Below the pieces are notes generated by a model that was not told the DNA's origin, searched no databases, and worked only from the letters and a program-made list of their open reading frames with translations. Shown here piece by piece: positions 28,241 through 36,173 of a DNA stretch of 36,173 bases. Every line of letters begins with the position of its first letter. The first letter of the stretch is position 1. The stretch lies in assembly GCF_001601815.1 (NCBI RefSeq), contig NZ_LUKG01000006.1:33914-70086 (forward strand), in the 5' to 3' direction. The DNA is from Flavihumibacter sp. CACIAM 22H1 (lineage in GTDB: Bacteria > Bacteroidota > Bacteroidia > Chitinophagales > Chitinophagaceae). Made by a program: the position numbers and the translations under genes.

Positions 28241-28269
28241 AAGAAGTGATTCTAACCGAATCACTTCTT
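28241..28269. terminator. bidirectional hairpin between convergent TIM-barrel isomerase gene and ThuA gene
   Basis: AAGAAGTGATTC-taacc-GAATCACTTCTT perfect 12 bp stem; overlaps the last codons of the ThuA CDS. Confidence 0.65.
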
Positions 28270-29028
28270 CATTATTTCCCGGATTCCATTTTCCACATGC
28301 ATTAGAAACTTCTCATCCTGGTAGGCTTCACTGGTATGGCCGAGGCCGGTATAGAACATTTTTCCCCCATCAAAATCCTGGTACCAGGCAATTGGGTGGT
28401 AAGAGCCCATCTTTCCGCCCTGATAGGATTTTTCATCCAACTCCAGCAACACTTTAATGGCTGGTGATACTGATTTGTAATTGTACCATTCATCTTTATG
28501 GAGCCAGTTGGAACCAAGATGGGCTGTAGCCGGGTGTTTTTCTTTTACCAGGATACTGGCTGTTTGTATAGCCGGATGCGATTCAAAATAACCGCCTATC
28601 AGTTGGTTGTACCAGGGCCATTCATATTCACAATCTGCTGCGGCATGAATACCTGCTACACCGCCGCCACTCCGAACATACTGCTGCAAGGCCGCTTCTT
28701 CGTTTTTGCCAAATACATTGCCAGTGGTATTGAGTAATACTATGGCATGGAATTTCTTTAAATTTTCAGCATTGAAAACCAAACTGTCTTCCGTTGCGGT
28801 AATATCCCAATTATTACGGGCTCCGATTTTCTGAATGGCCTTAATTCCATCCGGAATGGATGCATGGCGAAATCCCCGGGTGGCAGAAAATACCAGTATG
28901 GATTTTCTGCTTTGCTGCACGGTGGTACTGCCGGAACCTATTGCCTTTGGGCTGGGTAGGGGAGCATCCTGCAGTAATAAGGCCGCTGCAAGTACCGGAG
29001 AAAAGAATAGCAGATGCAATGATTTCAT
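28261..29028 (-). CDS. ThuA domain-containing protein with signal peptide
   Basis: 255 aa; ILVFSATRGFRHASIPDGIKAI, YVRSGGGVAGIHAAADCEYEWPWYNQLIGGYFESHP, GKMFYTGLGHTSEAYQDEKFL. Confidence 0.93.
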   Translation of the reverse strand: MKSLHLLFFSPVLAAALLLQDAPLPSPKAIGSGSTTVQQSRKSILVFSATRGFRHASIPDGIKAIQKIGARNNWDITATEDSLVFNAENLKKFHAIVLLNTTGNVFGKNEEAALQQYVRSGGGVAGIHAAADCEYEWPWYNQLIGGYFESHPAIQTASILVKEKHPATAHLGSNWLHKDEWYNYKSVSPAIKVLLELDEKSYQGGKMGSYHPIAWYQDFDGGKMFYTGLGHTSEAYQDEKFLMHVENGIREIMKK

Positions 29029-29045
29029 GATTTCATTGTTTCAGA

Positions 29046-29078
29046 TGAAAAAAAGCTGCTTCTTTCGAAGCAGCCTTT
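29046..29078 (-). terminator. rho-independent terminator downstream of the DUF1080 gene
   Basis: Minus strand GCTGCTTC-gaaa-GAAGCAGC followed by TTTTTTT. Confidence 0.8.
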
Positions 29079-29080
29079 CT

Positions 29081-29815
29081 TTATAACTTTCGGATTTTGA
29101 TGTTTTTATACCATACATTGTCGCCATGGTCCTGCAAGGCAATATGACCACTGTGGAAAGTTCCGAAATCTTCCATGTTTCTGAACTTGCTGTTCGCCAG
29201 CAGGTTCTTCCAGTTCTCATCCCAGAGCGTGGTTTTTACAACGGTGGTTCCGTTTAATTTTAATTCCAACTGCCCATCTTTCTGAATAATTTCAGCCAGG
29301 TTCCATTCTCCAACTGGTTTTACTGTTTCTACAGACGATTTAATGATGTCGTATAAATCACCTGCACGGTGTTTTTGAATTTTACCATCATTATGGCCAT
29401 CGTTGTCAAGAACCTGCATTTCCATGCCGGTATGCCAAACATGTTCGTATTTTGAACGGTCGTCTTTAATGTTGAAGATGATACCACTGTTTCCTTTGGG
29501 AGATATTTTCCATTCTACTTTGAAGTGGTAGTTCTCAAAAGCATCGTTGGTTACAATATCACCACCGCCGGACGTTTGCCAGCCAGCTTTATTACTGGCG
29601 TCCAGGTACAAAGTACCATTGGCTACTTTCCAGGCAGCGCCTACTTCATTTTTACCATAGGTATGCCAGCCATTGGTAGTAGTACCGTCAAATAGTAATA
29701 CCCATCCTTCTTTTTTTTCTTTCTTGGAAAGTGTATTATCTGCTGTCAGCTCTTTTGAGCTGGAGCAGGCACCTGAACCAATCAATGCCAAACCAACCAG
29801 GAGTGTGCGGATCAT
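29081..29815 (-). CDS. DUF1080 / 3-keto-disaccharide hydrolase domain lipoprotein
   Basis: 244 aa; lipobox GACSS; WVLLFDGTTTNGWHTYGK, YHFKVEWKISPKGNSGIIFNIKDD, GMEMQVLDNDGHND, GEWNLAEIIQKDGQLELKLNG, GHIALQDHGDNVWYKNIKIRKL. Confidence 0.93.
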   Translation of the reverse strand: MIRTLLVGLALIGSGACSSSKELTADNTLSKKEKKEGWVLLFDGTTTNGWHTYGKNEVGAAWKVANGTLYLDASNKAGWQTSGGGDIVTNDAFENYHFKVEWKISPKGNSGIIFNIKDDRSKYEHVWHTGMEMQVLDNDGHNDGKIQKHRAGDLYDIIKSSVETVKPVGEWNLAEIIQKDGQLELKLNGTTVVKTTLWDENWKNLLANSKFRNMEDFGTFHSGHIALQDHGDNVWYKNIKIRKL

Positions 29816-29816
29816 A

Positions 29817-30206
29817 TTACTTGGTTTTTAATGACAGGATATATTTTACCATTGTTTTTGCGTCGTCTTCCGATACCTGCGGGTGCGGGGTCATAGGTAC
29901 TTCTCCCCATACGCCACTGCCACCTTTGATAATTTTTCCGGCCAGTTCTGCAATTGTTGCATCATTTGCCGTGTATTTATTAGCAACATCCTGGTAAGAG
30001 GGGCCAATTGCTTTTTCATTTACTTTATGGCAGGTAAGGCAATCGCTTCCTGCAATCAGTTCAATTCCTTTTTCTTCGTCTGCAGAAGGGCCTGCAGTTG
30101 CCGCCTGTTCTGTAGCCGGAGCATCGGCTTTCTTCTCTTCCGCAGCCTGGTTTCCACAAGCAAAGGCGATGGCGCTAATGCCTGCCAAAATCACATACTT
30201 TTTCAT
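29817..30206 (-). CDS. c-type cytochrome lipoprotein
   Basis: 129 aa; lipobox-like AFACG, heme motif CLTCH, GPSYQDVANKY, distal MTPHPQVSEDDAKTMVKYILSL. Confidence 0.93.
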   Translation of the reverse strand: MKKYVILAGISAIAFACGNQAAEEKKADAPATEQAATAGPSADEEKGIELIAGSDCLTCHKVNEKAIGPSYQDVANKYTANDATIAELAGKIIKGGSGVWGEVPMTPHPQVSEDDAKTMVKYILSLKTK

Positions 30207-30216
30207 GTTTGTTTGT

Positions 30217-31272
30217 TTATTGAATACCTAAAATCTTTTTATTGAATGCTTCATCGGATCCGGTTCCGGCAAAATCGTCGAAGGCTTTTTCCGTGACCCG
30301 GATGATATGATCCTGTATAAAGATAGCACCTTCTTTCGCACCATCTTCCGGATGTTTCAGGCAACATTCCCATTCCATAACGGCCCATCCTTTATAATCG
30401 TAGGCAGCCAGTTTGCTGAAGATGCTGCTGAAATCTACCTGTCCGTCTCCCAATGAACGGAATCGTCCGGCCCTGTTAATCCAGCTTTGGTAACCACCAT
30501 ACACCCCCTGTCTTCCTGTGGGGTTAAATTCCGCATCTTTTACATGGAACATGCGGATTCGTTCGTGATAAATATCTATGTAGTCGAGGTAATCGAGGCA
30601 TTGTAATACAAAATGGGAGGGGTCGTATAACAGGCAGGCCCTGGCGTGGTTGTTTACTTCCTTCAGGAACAGCTCATAGGAAACCCCATCGTGCAGGTCT
30701 TCTCCGGGATGTATTTCATAACAAAGGTCTACCCCGTTTTCATCAAAAACATCCAGGATTGGTTTCCATCGTTTTGCCAGCTCCTTAAAACCGGTTTCTA
30801 CCAATCCGGCCGGCCGTTGCGGCCAGGGATAAACGGTATGCCATAGCAAGGAACCACTGAAAGTAGCATGGGCATTCAGTCCCAGGTTCTGCGAAGCTTT
30901 TGCTGCATACTTTAGTTGTTGAACTGCCCATTCGGTACGGGCTGTTGCATTACCATGAACGGCCGCCGGAGCAAATCCGTCAAATAGTTCATTGTAAGCC
31001 GGGTGTACAGCCACCAGCTGTCCTTGTAAATGCGTCGATAATTCTGTTATGGATAGCCCGCATTCTTCTACCGTGCCGCGTATTTCATCGGCATAGGTTT
31101 TACTTTCGGCTGCTTTTTGTAAGTCAATGCATCTTGCATCCCAGGTAGGGATCTGAACGCCTTTAAAGCCGAGTGCTTCTGCCCACAGGCAAATAGACTG
31201 TAGGTTATTAAAGGGGGCCTGATCGCCCAGAAACTGGGCTAAAAATATACCCGGACCTTTTAGTGTTGTCAT
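30217..31272 (-). CDS. sugar phosphate isomerase/epimerase (TIM barrel), no signal peptide
   Basis: 351 aa; ALGFKGVQIPTWDARCIDL, LCYEIHPGEDLHDG, LLYDPSHFVLQCLDYLDYI, MFHVKDAEFNPTGRQGVYGGYQSW, AVMEWECCLKHPEDGAKEG. Confidence 0.9.
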   Translation of the reverse strand: MTTLKGPGIFLAQFLGDQAPFNNLQSICLWAEALGFKGVQIPTWDARCIDLQKAAESKTYADEIRGTVEECGLSITELSTHLQGQLVAVHPAYNELFDGFAPAAVHGNATARTEWAVQQLKYAAKASQNLGLNAHATFSGSLLWHTVYPWPQRPAGLVETGFKELAKRWKPILDVFDENGVDLCYEIHPGEDLHDGVSYELFLKEVNNHARACLLYDPSHFVLQCLDYLDYIDIYHERIRMFHVKDAEFNPTGRQGVYGGYQSWINRAGRFRSLGDGQVDFSSIFSKLAAYDYKGWAVMEWECCLKHPEDGAKEGAIFIQDHIIRVTEKAFDDFAGTGSDEAFNKKILGIQ

Positions 31273-31281
31273 GGAGGGGTG

Positions 31282-31312
31282 TTTGTGAATAGTGAATAGT
31301 AAATGGGTGAAT
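31282..31312. repeat. short heptad-type tandem repeat in intergenic gap
   Basis: GTGAATA-GTGAATA-GTAAATG-GGTGAAT on + strand; 18-nt core shared (inverted) with 15889..15906. Confidence 0.5.
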
Positions 31313-32469
31313 CAGAGGGTGGTCCATTTTAATTCGCTCTGGCTGCTTTCCACCACTTTTTCGATGAATAGCATGCCCCGGATTCCGGCATCAATACCCG
31401 GAAAATCGAGCCACTCCTGTTTGGGTTCGGTTTCATTGAGTCGGCATTGTAAAGTAAATGCAAAGTTCCGGTAGATATTGGCAAAAGCTTCCAGGTATCC
31501 CTCCGGATGCCCCGGAGGCGTTCGGGTTCCCAATTGAGCAAAACTGCTGAGGTAGGGAGAACCGGCCCGGTATACCTGGGTAGGTTCGTGTAACCATTTT
31601 ACCAGAAGGGTATTGGCATCTTCCTGTTTCCATTCAATGCCACCTTTTTCTCCATACACACGGATCTTCAGGTTATTTTCTTCACCTGCTGCAACCTGCG
31701 TGGCAAATAGGTTGCCGGTTACGCCATTTTCCATCCGCAGTAATACAGAACCATCATCATCCAGCAATCTGCCTGGTACGGTTATCTGCAGGTCAGCACA
31801 AATAGCTTCTACTTTCAAACCGGTTACATATTCTGCCATATTGAACGCATGGGTGCCAATATCACCCATGCAGCCCGAAATTCCACTACGTTTGGGGTCC
31901 GTTCTCCAGGCAGCCTGCTTATAGTTACTACCTTCTCTAAATTCGGTTAACCATCCCTGTGGGTATTCAACATACACTTTGCGAAGTTTCCCGATTTTTC
32001 CGGCTGCCAGTAATTGCCGGGCTTCCTTGATCATAGGATAACCGGTATAGGTATGTGTAAGACAAAACAGTGCGCCGGTTTTTTCGATCACCTGTTTCAG
32101 TTCCACTGCCTCTGCATAGGTGAACGTGACAGGCTTATCCAAAACCACATGAAAACCGTTTTCCATGGCTAGTTTGGCCGGCCCGAAATGCATATGATTG
32201 GGCGTTACTATAGCTATGAAATCCATTCGCTGATCCGCGGGTAATTCCTTTTCTGTGCGGATCATTTCTTCGTAAGAGGCATAACTGCGAATAGCTGGTA
32301 AGCGCAGGGCTGCGCCAGTTGCTTTGGATTTTTCCGCACTGCTGCTGAAGGCTCCGCATACCAACTCAATTTCACCATCGAGCCAGGCTGCCATGCGATG
32401 AACAGCGCCAATAAAAGCATCCAGGCTGCCACCTACCATGCCCATTCGTAATTTTCTTGCAATCGCCAT
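31312..32469 (-). CDS. Gfo/Idh/MocA family oxidoreductase
   Basis: 385 aa; LRMGMVGGSLDAFIGAVHRMAAWLDGEIELVCGAFS, IVTPNHMHFGPAKLAMENGFHVVLDKPVTFTYAEA, TYTGYPMIKEARQLLAAGKIGKLRKVYVEYPQGWL, GDIGTHAFNMAEYVTG. Confidence 0.93.
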   Translation of the reverse strand: MAIARKLRMGMVGGSLDAFIGAVHRMAAWLDGEIELVCGAFSSSAEKSKATGAALRLPAIRSYASYEEMIRTEKELPADQRMDFIAIVTPNHMHFGPAKLAMENGFHVVLDKPVTFTYAEAVELKQVIEKTGALFCLTHTYTGYPMIKEARQLLAAGKIGKLRKVYVEYPQGWLTEFREGSNYKQAAWRTDPKRSGISGCMGDIGTHAFNMAEYVTGLKVEAICADLQITVPGRLLDDDGSVLLRMENGVTGNLFATQVAAGEENNLKIRVYGEKGGIEWKQEDANTLLVKWLHEPTQVYRAGSPYLSSFAQLGTRTPPGHPEGYLEAFANIYRNFAFTLQCRLNETEPKQEWLDFPGIDAGIRGMLFIEKVVESSQSELKWTTL

Positions 32470-32499
32470 GTAATCGTATTTAATTAACGGATCGTCTTT

Positions 32500-33159
32500 T
32501 TATTTATAACTGACGCATTCCTTGTTTTCTTTTTCGGTGTAGGCCAGGTTGTATTGTTTCAATACGTCTTCTGGCACTCCATTCCACTGGTTGGGTTTAT
32601 TACCTGCGTAACCGATGTCCTTAACACCGATTTCTGAGGTATAAAAACCGGTACAGGTAAGGTCTCGCATCAGGTTGAAAAAATTTACCCCGGGCCTCAT
32701 TTCTGCTTTTGCTTTATTAGGATATGCTATCTGATCTACCATGGCAATCCGTTGTTGCTCACTGCAATCCTTAAACGATTTTTCAAATTGGCGAAGGCAT
32801 TGTAAATCAAGCCAACGCAAGCCTCCCCGCATAGGGGTTTGATGCTCGGGCATATCCTTAACAATGAATTCTATAAAATCAGGCACTTTAGCATCTGTTG
32901 CGCTGCCGCTGACTTCGTCTTTCGGAATAATGATATCGGCAAGAAGGGCGATCGTTGCCATTTCGTGTGCATTAAAATATTTTTCCGCGTTGATTTTATT
33001 GAAATGCTCGGTTTCCTCCGGCATCCGGTCAATTTTGCCTGTAGTTCCTTCGGTTTTGGCGGGTTCGGCTTTTTTGTCTGTTTCTTTACAGGCATCCAGC
33101 AGAAGTCCGGTAGAAATGGTTCCCAGTGCAATTGCTTTGAGTGATTTTCTTCTGTCCAT
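32500..33159 (-). CDS. gluconate 2-dehydrogenase subunit 3 family protein (Tat/lipoprotein-type signal)
   Basis: 219 aa; MDRRKSLKAIALGTISTGLLLDACKE; HEMATIALLADIIIPKDEVSGSATDAKVPDFIEFIVKD, GLRWLD, FFNLMRDLTCTGFYTSEIGVKDIGYAGNKP. Confidence 0.92.
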   Translation of the reverse strand: MDRRKSLKAIALGTISTGLLLDACKETDKKAEPAKTEGTTGKIDRMPEETEHFNKINAEKYFNAHEMATIALLADIIIPKDEVSGSATDAKVPDFIEFIVKDMPEHQTPMRGGLRWLDLQCLRQFEKSFKDCSEQQRIAMVDQIAYPNKAKAEMRPGVNFFNLMRDLTCTGFYTSEIGVKDIGYAGNKPNQWNGVPEDVLKQYNLAYTEKENKECVSYK

Positions 33160-33171
33160 ATCAGGGGAATT

Positions 33172-34911
33172 TTACAGGTTATTCTTTTTAAGCTGATCAA
33201 CAATATAGTCGCTGGCGCGCATGGACAAGGCCAGGATTGTCCAGGTTATGTTTTTATCGGCCTGTGACACAAAGGGGGCGCCGTCTACTACAAACAGGTT
33301 TTTGCAATCATGCGCCTGGTTCCATTTGTTGAGGGCAGAGTTTTTCGGATCGTTGCCCATTCTTGCGGTACCTGCTTCATGAATGATTTTTCCCGGCGCG
33401 TGCAGGCCGTAATTATTTTCCGGACCATCGTCGCCTCCCCAGGTAATAATGGCTCCCATGGAGTGCATAATTTCCTTAAAGGTTTCCTTCATGTGTTTTG
33501 CCTGATTGATTTCATGCTCGCTCCATTTTACATTGAATTTCAGCACAGGAATACCGTATTTATCCACCACATTTGGATCAATTTCGCAATTGTTATGACG
33601 GAAGGCAACGGCTTCTCCACGACCTGCCATTCCGATGGATGCACCATAGAAAAAGCGCTGGTCTTCTTTCAACGAAGCACCATAGCCACCTGCTTCTTTT
33701 TGTTTTCCGTGTACAAGGAATTTTCCATTCATGCTCTGAATACCCATACCAAACCCATAAGCAGGTTGTCCTTGTCCGCCCCAGTATTCGATGTGGTATC
33801 CCCGGGGAAAATCCAGTTTTTTGTTATCCAGCCACCAGGGAGAATATACGTGCATACCGCCCACACCGTCTTCGTTGTAGCGTTTCCGATCAAAGAGCTG
33901 TGGTAATACACCACCCATGTCTGCACCGGTAGAATCGTGCAGGTATCTTCCTACTACATCCGAGGAGTTTGCCAGTCCGTTCGGATGGCGTTGCGATTTC
34001 GAGTTCAGCATCAGTCGGGCACTTTCACAGGCACTGGCTGCCAGTACCACTACCCGGCCATTTACCTGGTATTCCATCATATCATCCTTACTCACGTAGG
34101 AAATGCCGGTCGCCAGTCCCTCTTTGTCGGTAAGTACTTCCCTTGCCATGGCATTGGGTATTACGTCAATATTACCCGTTTCAAGCGCTGGTTTTACCAA
34201 TACGGAAGAGGAAGAGAAGTCGGCATATACCTGGCATCCGCGTCCACACTGGCCACAATAGAAGCAGGCGCCTCTTTTATCATTAATAGGTTTGGTAAGC
34301 ATAGACATCCGCGAAGGGATTACCCGAACGCCTGCTTTGGTTGCGGCATTTTTTATAAACAGTTCATGCAGCCGGGGTTTGGGAGGCGGAAGGAAAACGC
34401 CGTCCGGATCATTATCCAGTCCCTCGTTGGTACCGAATACACCAATCAGTTCGTCTACCCGGTCATAATAGGGCTTAATATCATCATAACTGATGGGCCA
34501 GTCTTCTCCCAAACCATCGATACTTCTTCGTTTAAAATCCTTCGGTCCGAACCGAAGCGAAATTCTGCCCCAGTGGTTGGTGCGGCCACCCAGCATTCTG
34601 GCTCTGAACCAGTCCCATTGGGTACCCGCTGCCTTGGTATAGGGTTCGCCATCAATATCCCATCCCCAGTAACAGGCATCAAAATCGCCGAAGGGGCGAA
34701 AACGTGTTGCTGCGCCCCGGCGCGGAGACTCCCAGGGATTTTTTAACTGAGTTATATTTTTGGCAGGATCGTATAATGGCCCTGCTTCCAGTAAACAAAC
34801 TTTCAATCCGGCTTTGGCCAGCATGTAAGCAGCCATTCCGCCGCCGGCACCTGAACCAACAATAACCACATCGTATTTTACCGTTTGTTTTTTAATCTGT
34901 AATTCGCCCAT
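33172..34911 (-). CDS. GMC family oxidoreductase (FAD-dependent, glucoside/gluconate dehydrogenase-like large subunit)
   Basis: 579 aa; [53 protein letters not shown]-terminal [60 protein letters not shown]. Confidence 0.95.
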   Translation of the reverse strand: MGELQIKKQTVKYDVVIVGSGAGGGMAAYMLAKAGLKVCLLEAGPLYDPAKNITQLKNPWESPRRGAATRFRPFGDFDACYWGWDIDGEPYTKAAGTQWDWFRARMLGGRTNHWGRISLRFGPKDFKRRSIDGLGEDWPISYDDIKPYYDRVDELIGVFGTNEGLDNDPDGVFLPPPKPRLHELFIKNAATKAGVRVIPSRMSMLTKPINDKRGACFYCGQCGRGCQVYADFSSSSVLVKPALETGNIDVIPNAMAREVLTDKEGLATGISYVSKDDMMEYQVNGRVVVLAASACESARLMLNSKSQRHPNGLANSSDVVGRYLHDSTGADMGGVLPQLFDRKRYNEDGVGGMHVYSPWWLDNKKLDFPRGYHIEYWGGQGQPAYGFGMGIQSMNGKFLVHGKQKEAGGYGASLKEDQRFFYGASIGMAGRGEAVAFRHNNCEIDPNVVDKYGIPVLKFNVKWSEHEINQAKHMKETFKEIMHSMGAIITWGGDDGPENNYGLHAPGKIIHEAGTARMGNDPKNSALNKWNQAHDCKNLFVVDGAPFVSQADKNITWTILALSMRASDYIVDQLKKNNL

Positions 34912-35023
34912 TGTTTGCTTGCAATTTGAATTAAGTAGGAGGGTTAAAATTAGGGGATAAAACCAAAAGCGGCCTGAAAATACGGAGGGATTTGGATACT
35001 TTAATCATCTGTTTTGGATATGA

Positions 35024-35115
35024 TAAATTTGTTTAACCTAACAACTGTTATTTCCTTTTTTTTAACCATTGGCCGATTCCCTGATTGAAATATCCATGAA
35101 AGCCATAAATTTATG
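35024..35115. promoter_or_regulatory. divergent intergenic control region with a -7-like TAAATTTG and two palindromes
   Basis: TAAATTTG 35024-35031; TAACAacTGTTA 35039-35050; perfect palindrome CATAAATTTATG 35104-35115. Confidence 0.35.
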
Positions 35116-35144
35116 ACTGCTCTATAGTTAATAACCTTAATGAT

Positions 35145-36173
35145 ATGCAAGCCAACATCAATCGAAACAAACTGTTTGTAGCCAGTTGTCTTTCCCTCTT
35201 AGTTACATCTTTATCGTTTGGAATTCGTGCCGGTATCCTGGGCACATTAGGAACACAATTTAATTTAGGGGCTTCTGAACTGGCCTCTATTGCAGCTACT
35301 GCTTTCTGGGGTTTCCCGCTTGCCGTTGTCATTGGGGGAATGGTGGTAGACAGCATTGGCATGAAAAAACTTTTGCTGATTGCCTTTCTTTTTCACCTTG
35401 CCGGAATTTTGCTAACCGTATTTGCCGGTGGTTTCTGGACATTATTTTTATCAACACTGTTAATCGGCATTGCAAATGGTACGGTCGAAGCGGCTTGTAA
35501 TCCGCTTGTAGCAACCTTGTACCCCGATAATAAAACAACCAAGCTCAATCATTTCCATCTTTGGTTCCCGGGTGGAATTTTTATCGGAACACTGATCGTG
35601 TTTTTGTTCGAGAAGCTCGGTATTGGGTGGCAGGTGCAGGTGGGCATGATGCTGATTCCGACCGTGATTTATGGATACCTGTTTTCCAAGCTCGATTTCC
35701 CCGTTACAGAACGGGTTGCCTCGGGTGTTTCAACGGGGGAAATGTATAAATCTGTATTGAGCCCCCTGTTTATATTTATGTTTATCTGCATGTTTGGTAC
35801 GGCCATTACCGAGCTCTTTACCGGGCAATGGGTAGGAGTACTTTTAGGAAATGTGAGTGATAACCCGATCTTAATCCTCACCATCACTACGGGCGTAATG
35901 GTAGTTGGCCGTGGTTTGGCTGAACCCATTGTACATCGCTTTTCACCACAGGGCGTATTATTGATGTCTGCAATTATGGCGGCTATCGGCATTTATATGA
36001 TGAGTACGGTAACGGGTAGCAGCTTGTATATTGCCGCACTTATTTTTGGTATCGGGGTATGTTATTTCTGGCCTACCATGTTGGGCTTTGTAGCAGAAAA
36101 TATTCCCAAATCAGGTGCCTTGGGCCTGAACCTGATGGGCGGAGCCGGTATGTTTGCGGTTTCTATTTACACC
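35145..36173 (+). CDS. MFS transporter (sugar-type), 3' truncated by window edge
   Basis: Open frame from ATG 35145 to window end (343 codons): MQANINRNKLFVASCLSLLVTSLSFGIRAGILGTLGTQFNLGASELASIAATAFWGFPLAVVIGGMVVDSIGMKKLL... Confidence 0.9.
   Translation, partial: MQANINRNKLFVASCLSLLVTSLSFGIRAGILGTLGTQFNLGASELASIAATAFWGFPLAVVIGGMVVDSIGMKKLLLIAFLFHLAGILLTVFAGGFWTLFLSTLLIGIANGTVEAACNPLVATLYPDNKTTKLNHFHLWFPGGIFIGTLIVFLFEKLGIGWQVQVGMMLIPTVIYGYLFSKLDFPVTERVASGVSTGEMYKSVLSPLFIFMFICMFGTAITELFTGQWVGVLLGNVSDNPILILTITTGVMVVGRGLAEPIVHRFSPQGVLLMSAIMAAIGIYMMSTVTGSSLYIAALIFGIGVCYFWPTMLGFVAENIPKSGALGLNLMGGAGMFAVSIYT

Noticed and set aside
33310-34746. Long plus-strand ORFs (198 aa and 269 aa) antisense to the GMC gene
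   Set aside because: The GMC reading frame is unambiguous; the antisense translations show no domain pattern

Overview
The window looks like Bacteroidota, probably Chitinophagaceae-like, judged from protein content and TTG-N19-TAnnTTTG promoters; this is an inference, not a computed assignment. About the first 27 kb is mostly housekeeping: glnN-type glutamine synthetase, purL, hldD/rfaD, proC, pyrG, yidC, a TPR protein, a ComA-like phosphosulfolactate synthase with aroE, rdgB with an ECF sigma factor and putative anti-sigma protein, ilvE, rpsL and rpsG. A short glycan-type locus and a PAS/histidine-kinase-like protein with degenerate catalytic motifs are also present. The most interesting part is the right-hand ~9 kb. 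It holds a GMC oxidoreductase with a ferredoxin-like Cys motif, a Tat-type gluconate-2-dehydrogenase-subunit-3-like protein, a Gfo/Idh/MocA oxidoreductase, two TIM-barrel sugar isomerase/epimerases (one with a Tat signal), a c-type cytochrome lipoprotein, a DUF1080 (3-keto-disaccharide hydrolase-like) lipoprotein, a ThuA-domain protein and a divergent MFS transporter. Together these look like a cell-envelope sugar/glycoside oxidation (3-keto-glycoside-type) catabolic system. Other points of note are an intergenic heptad-repeat motif present in two places, several perfect palindromes in divergent intergenic regions, and an rpsL-rpsG pair terminated without fusA. No tRNA, rRNA, CRISPR array or transposase was recognised by eye.
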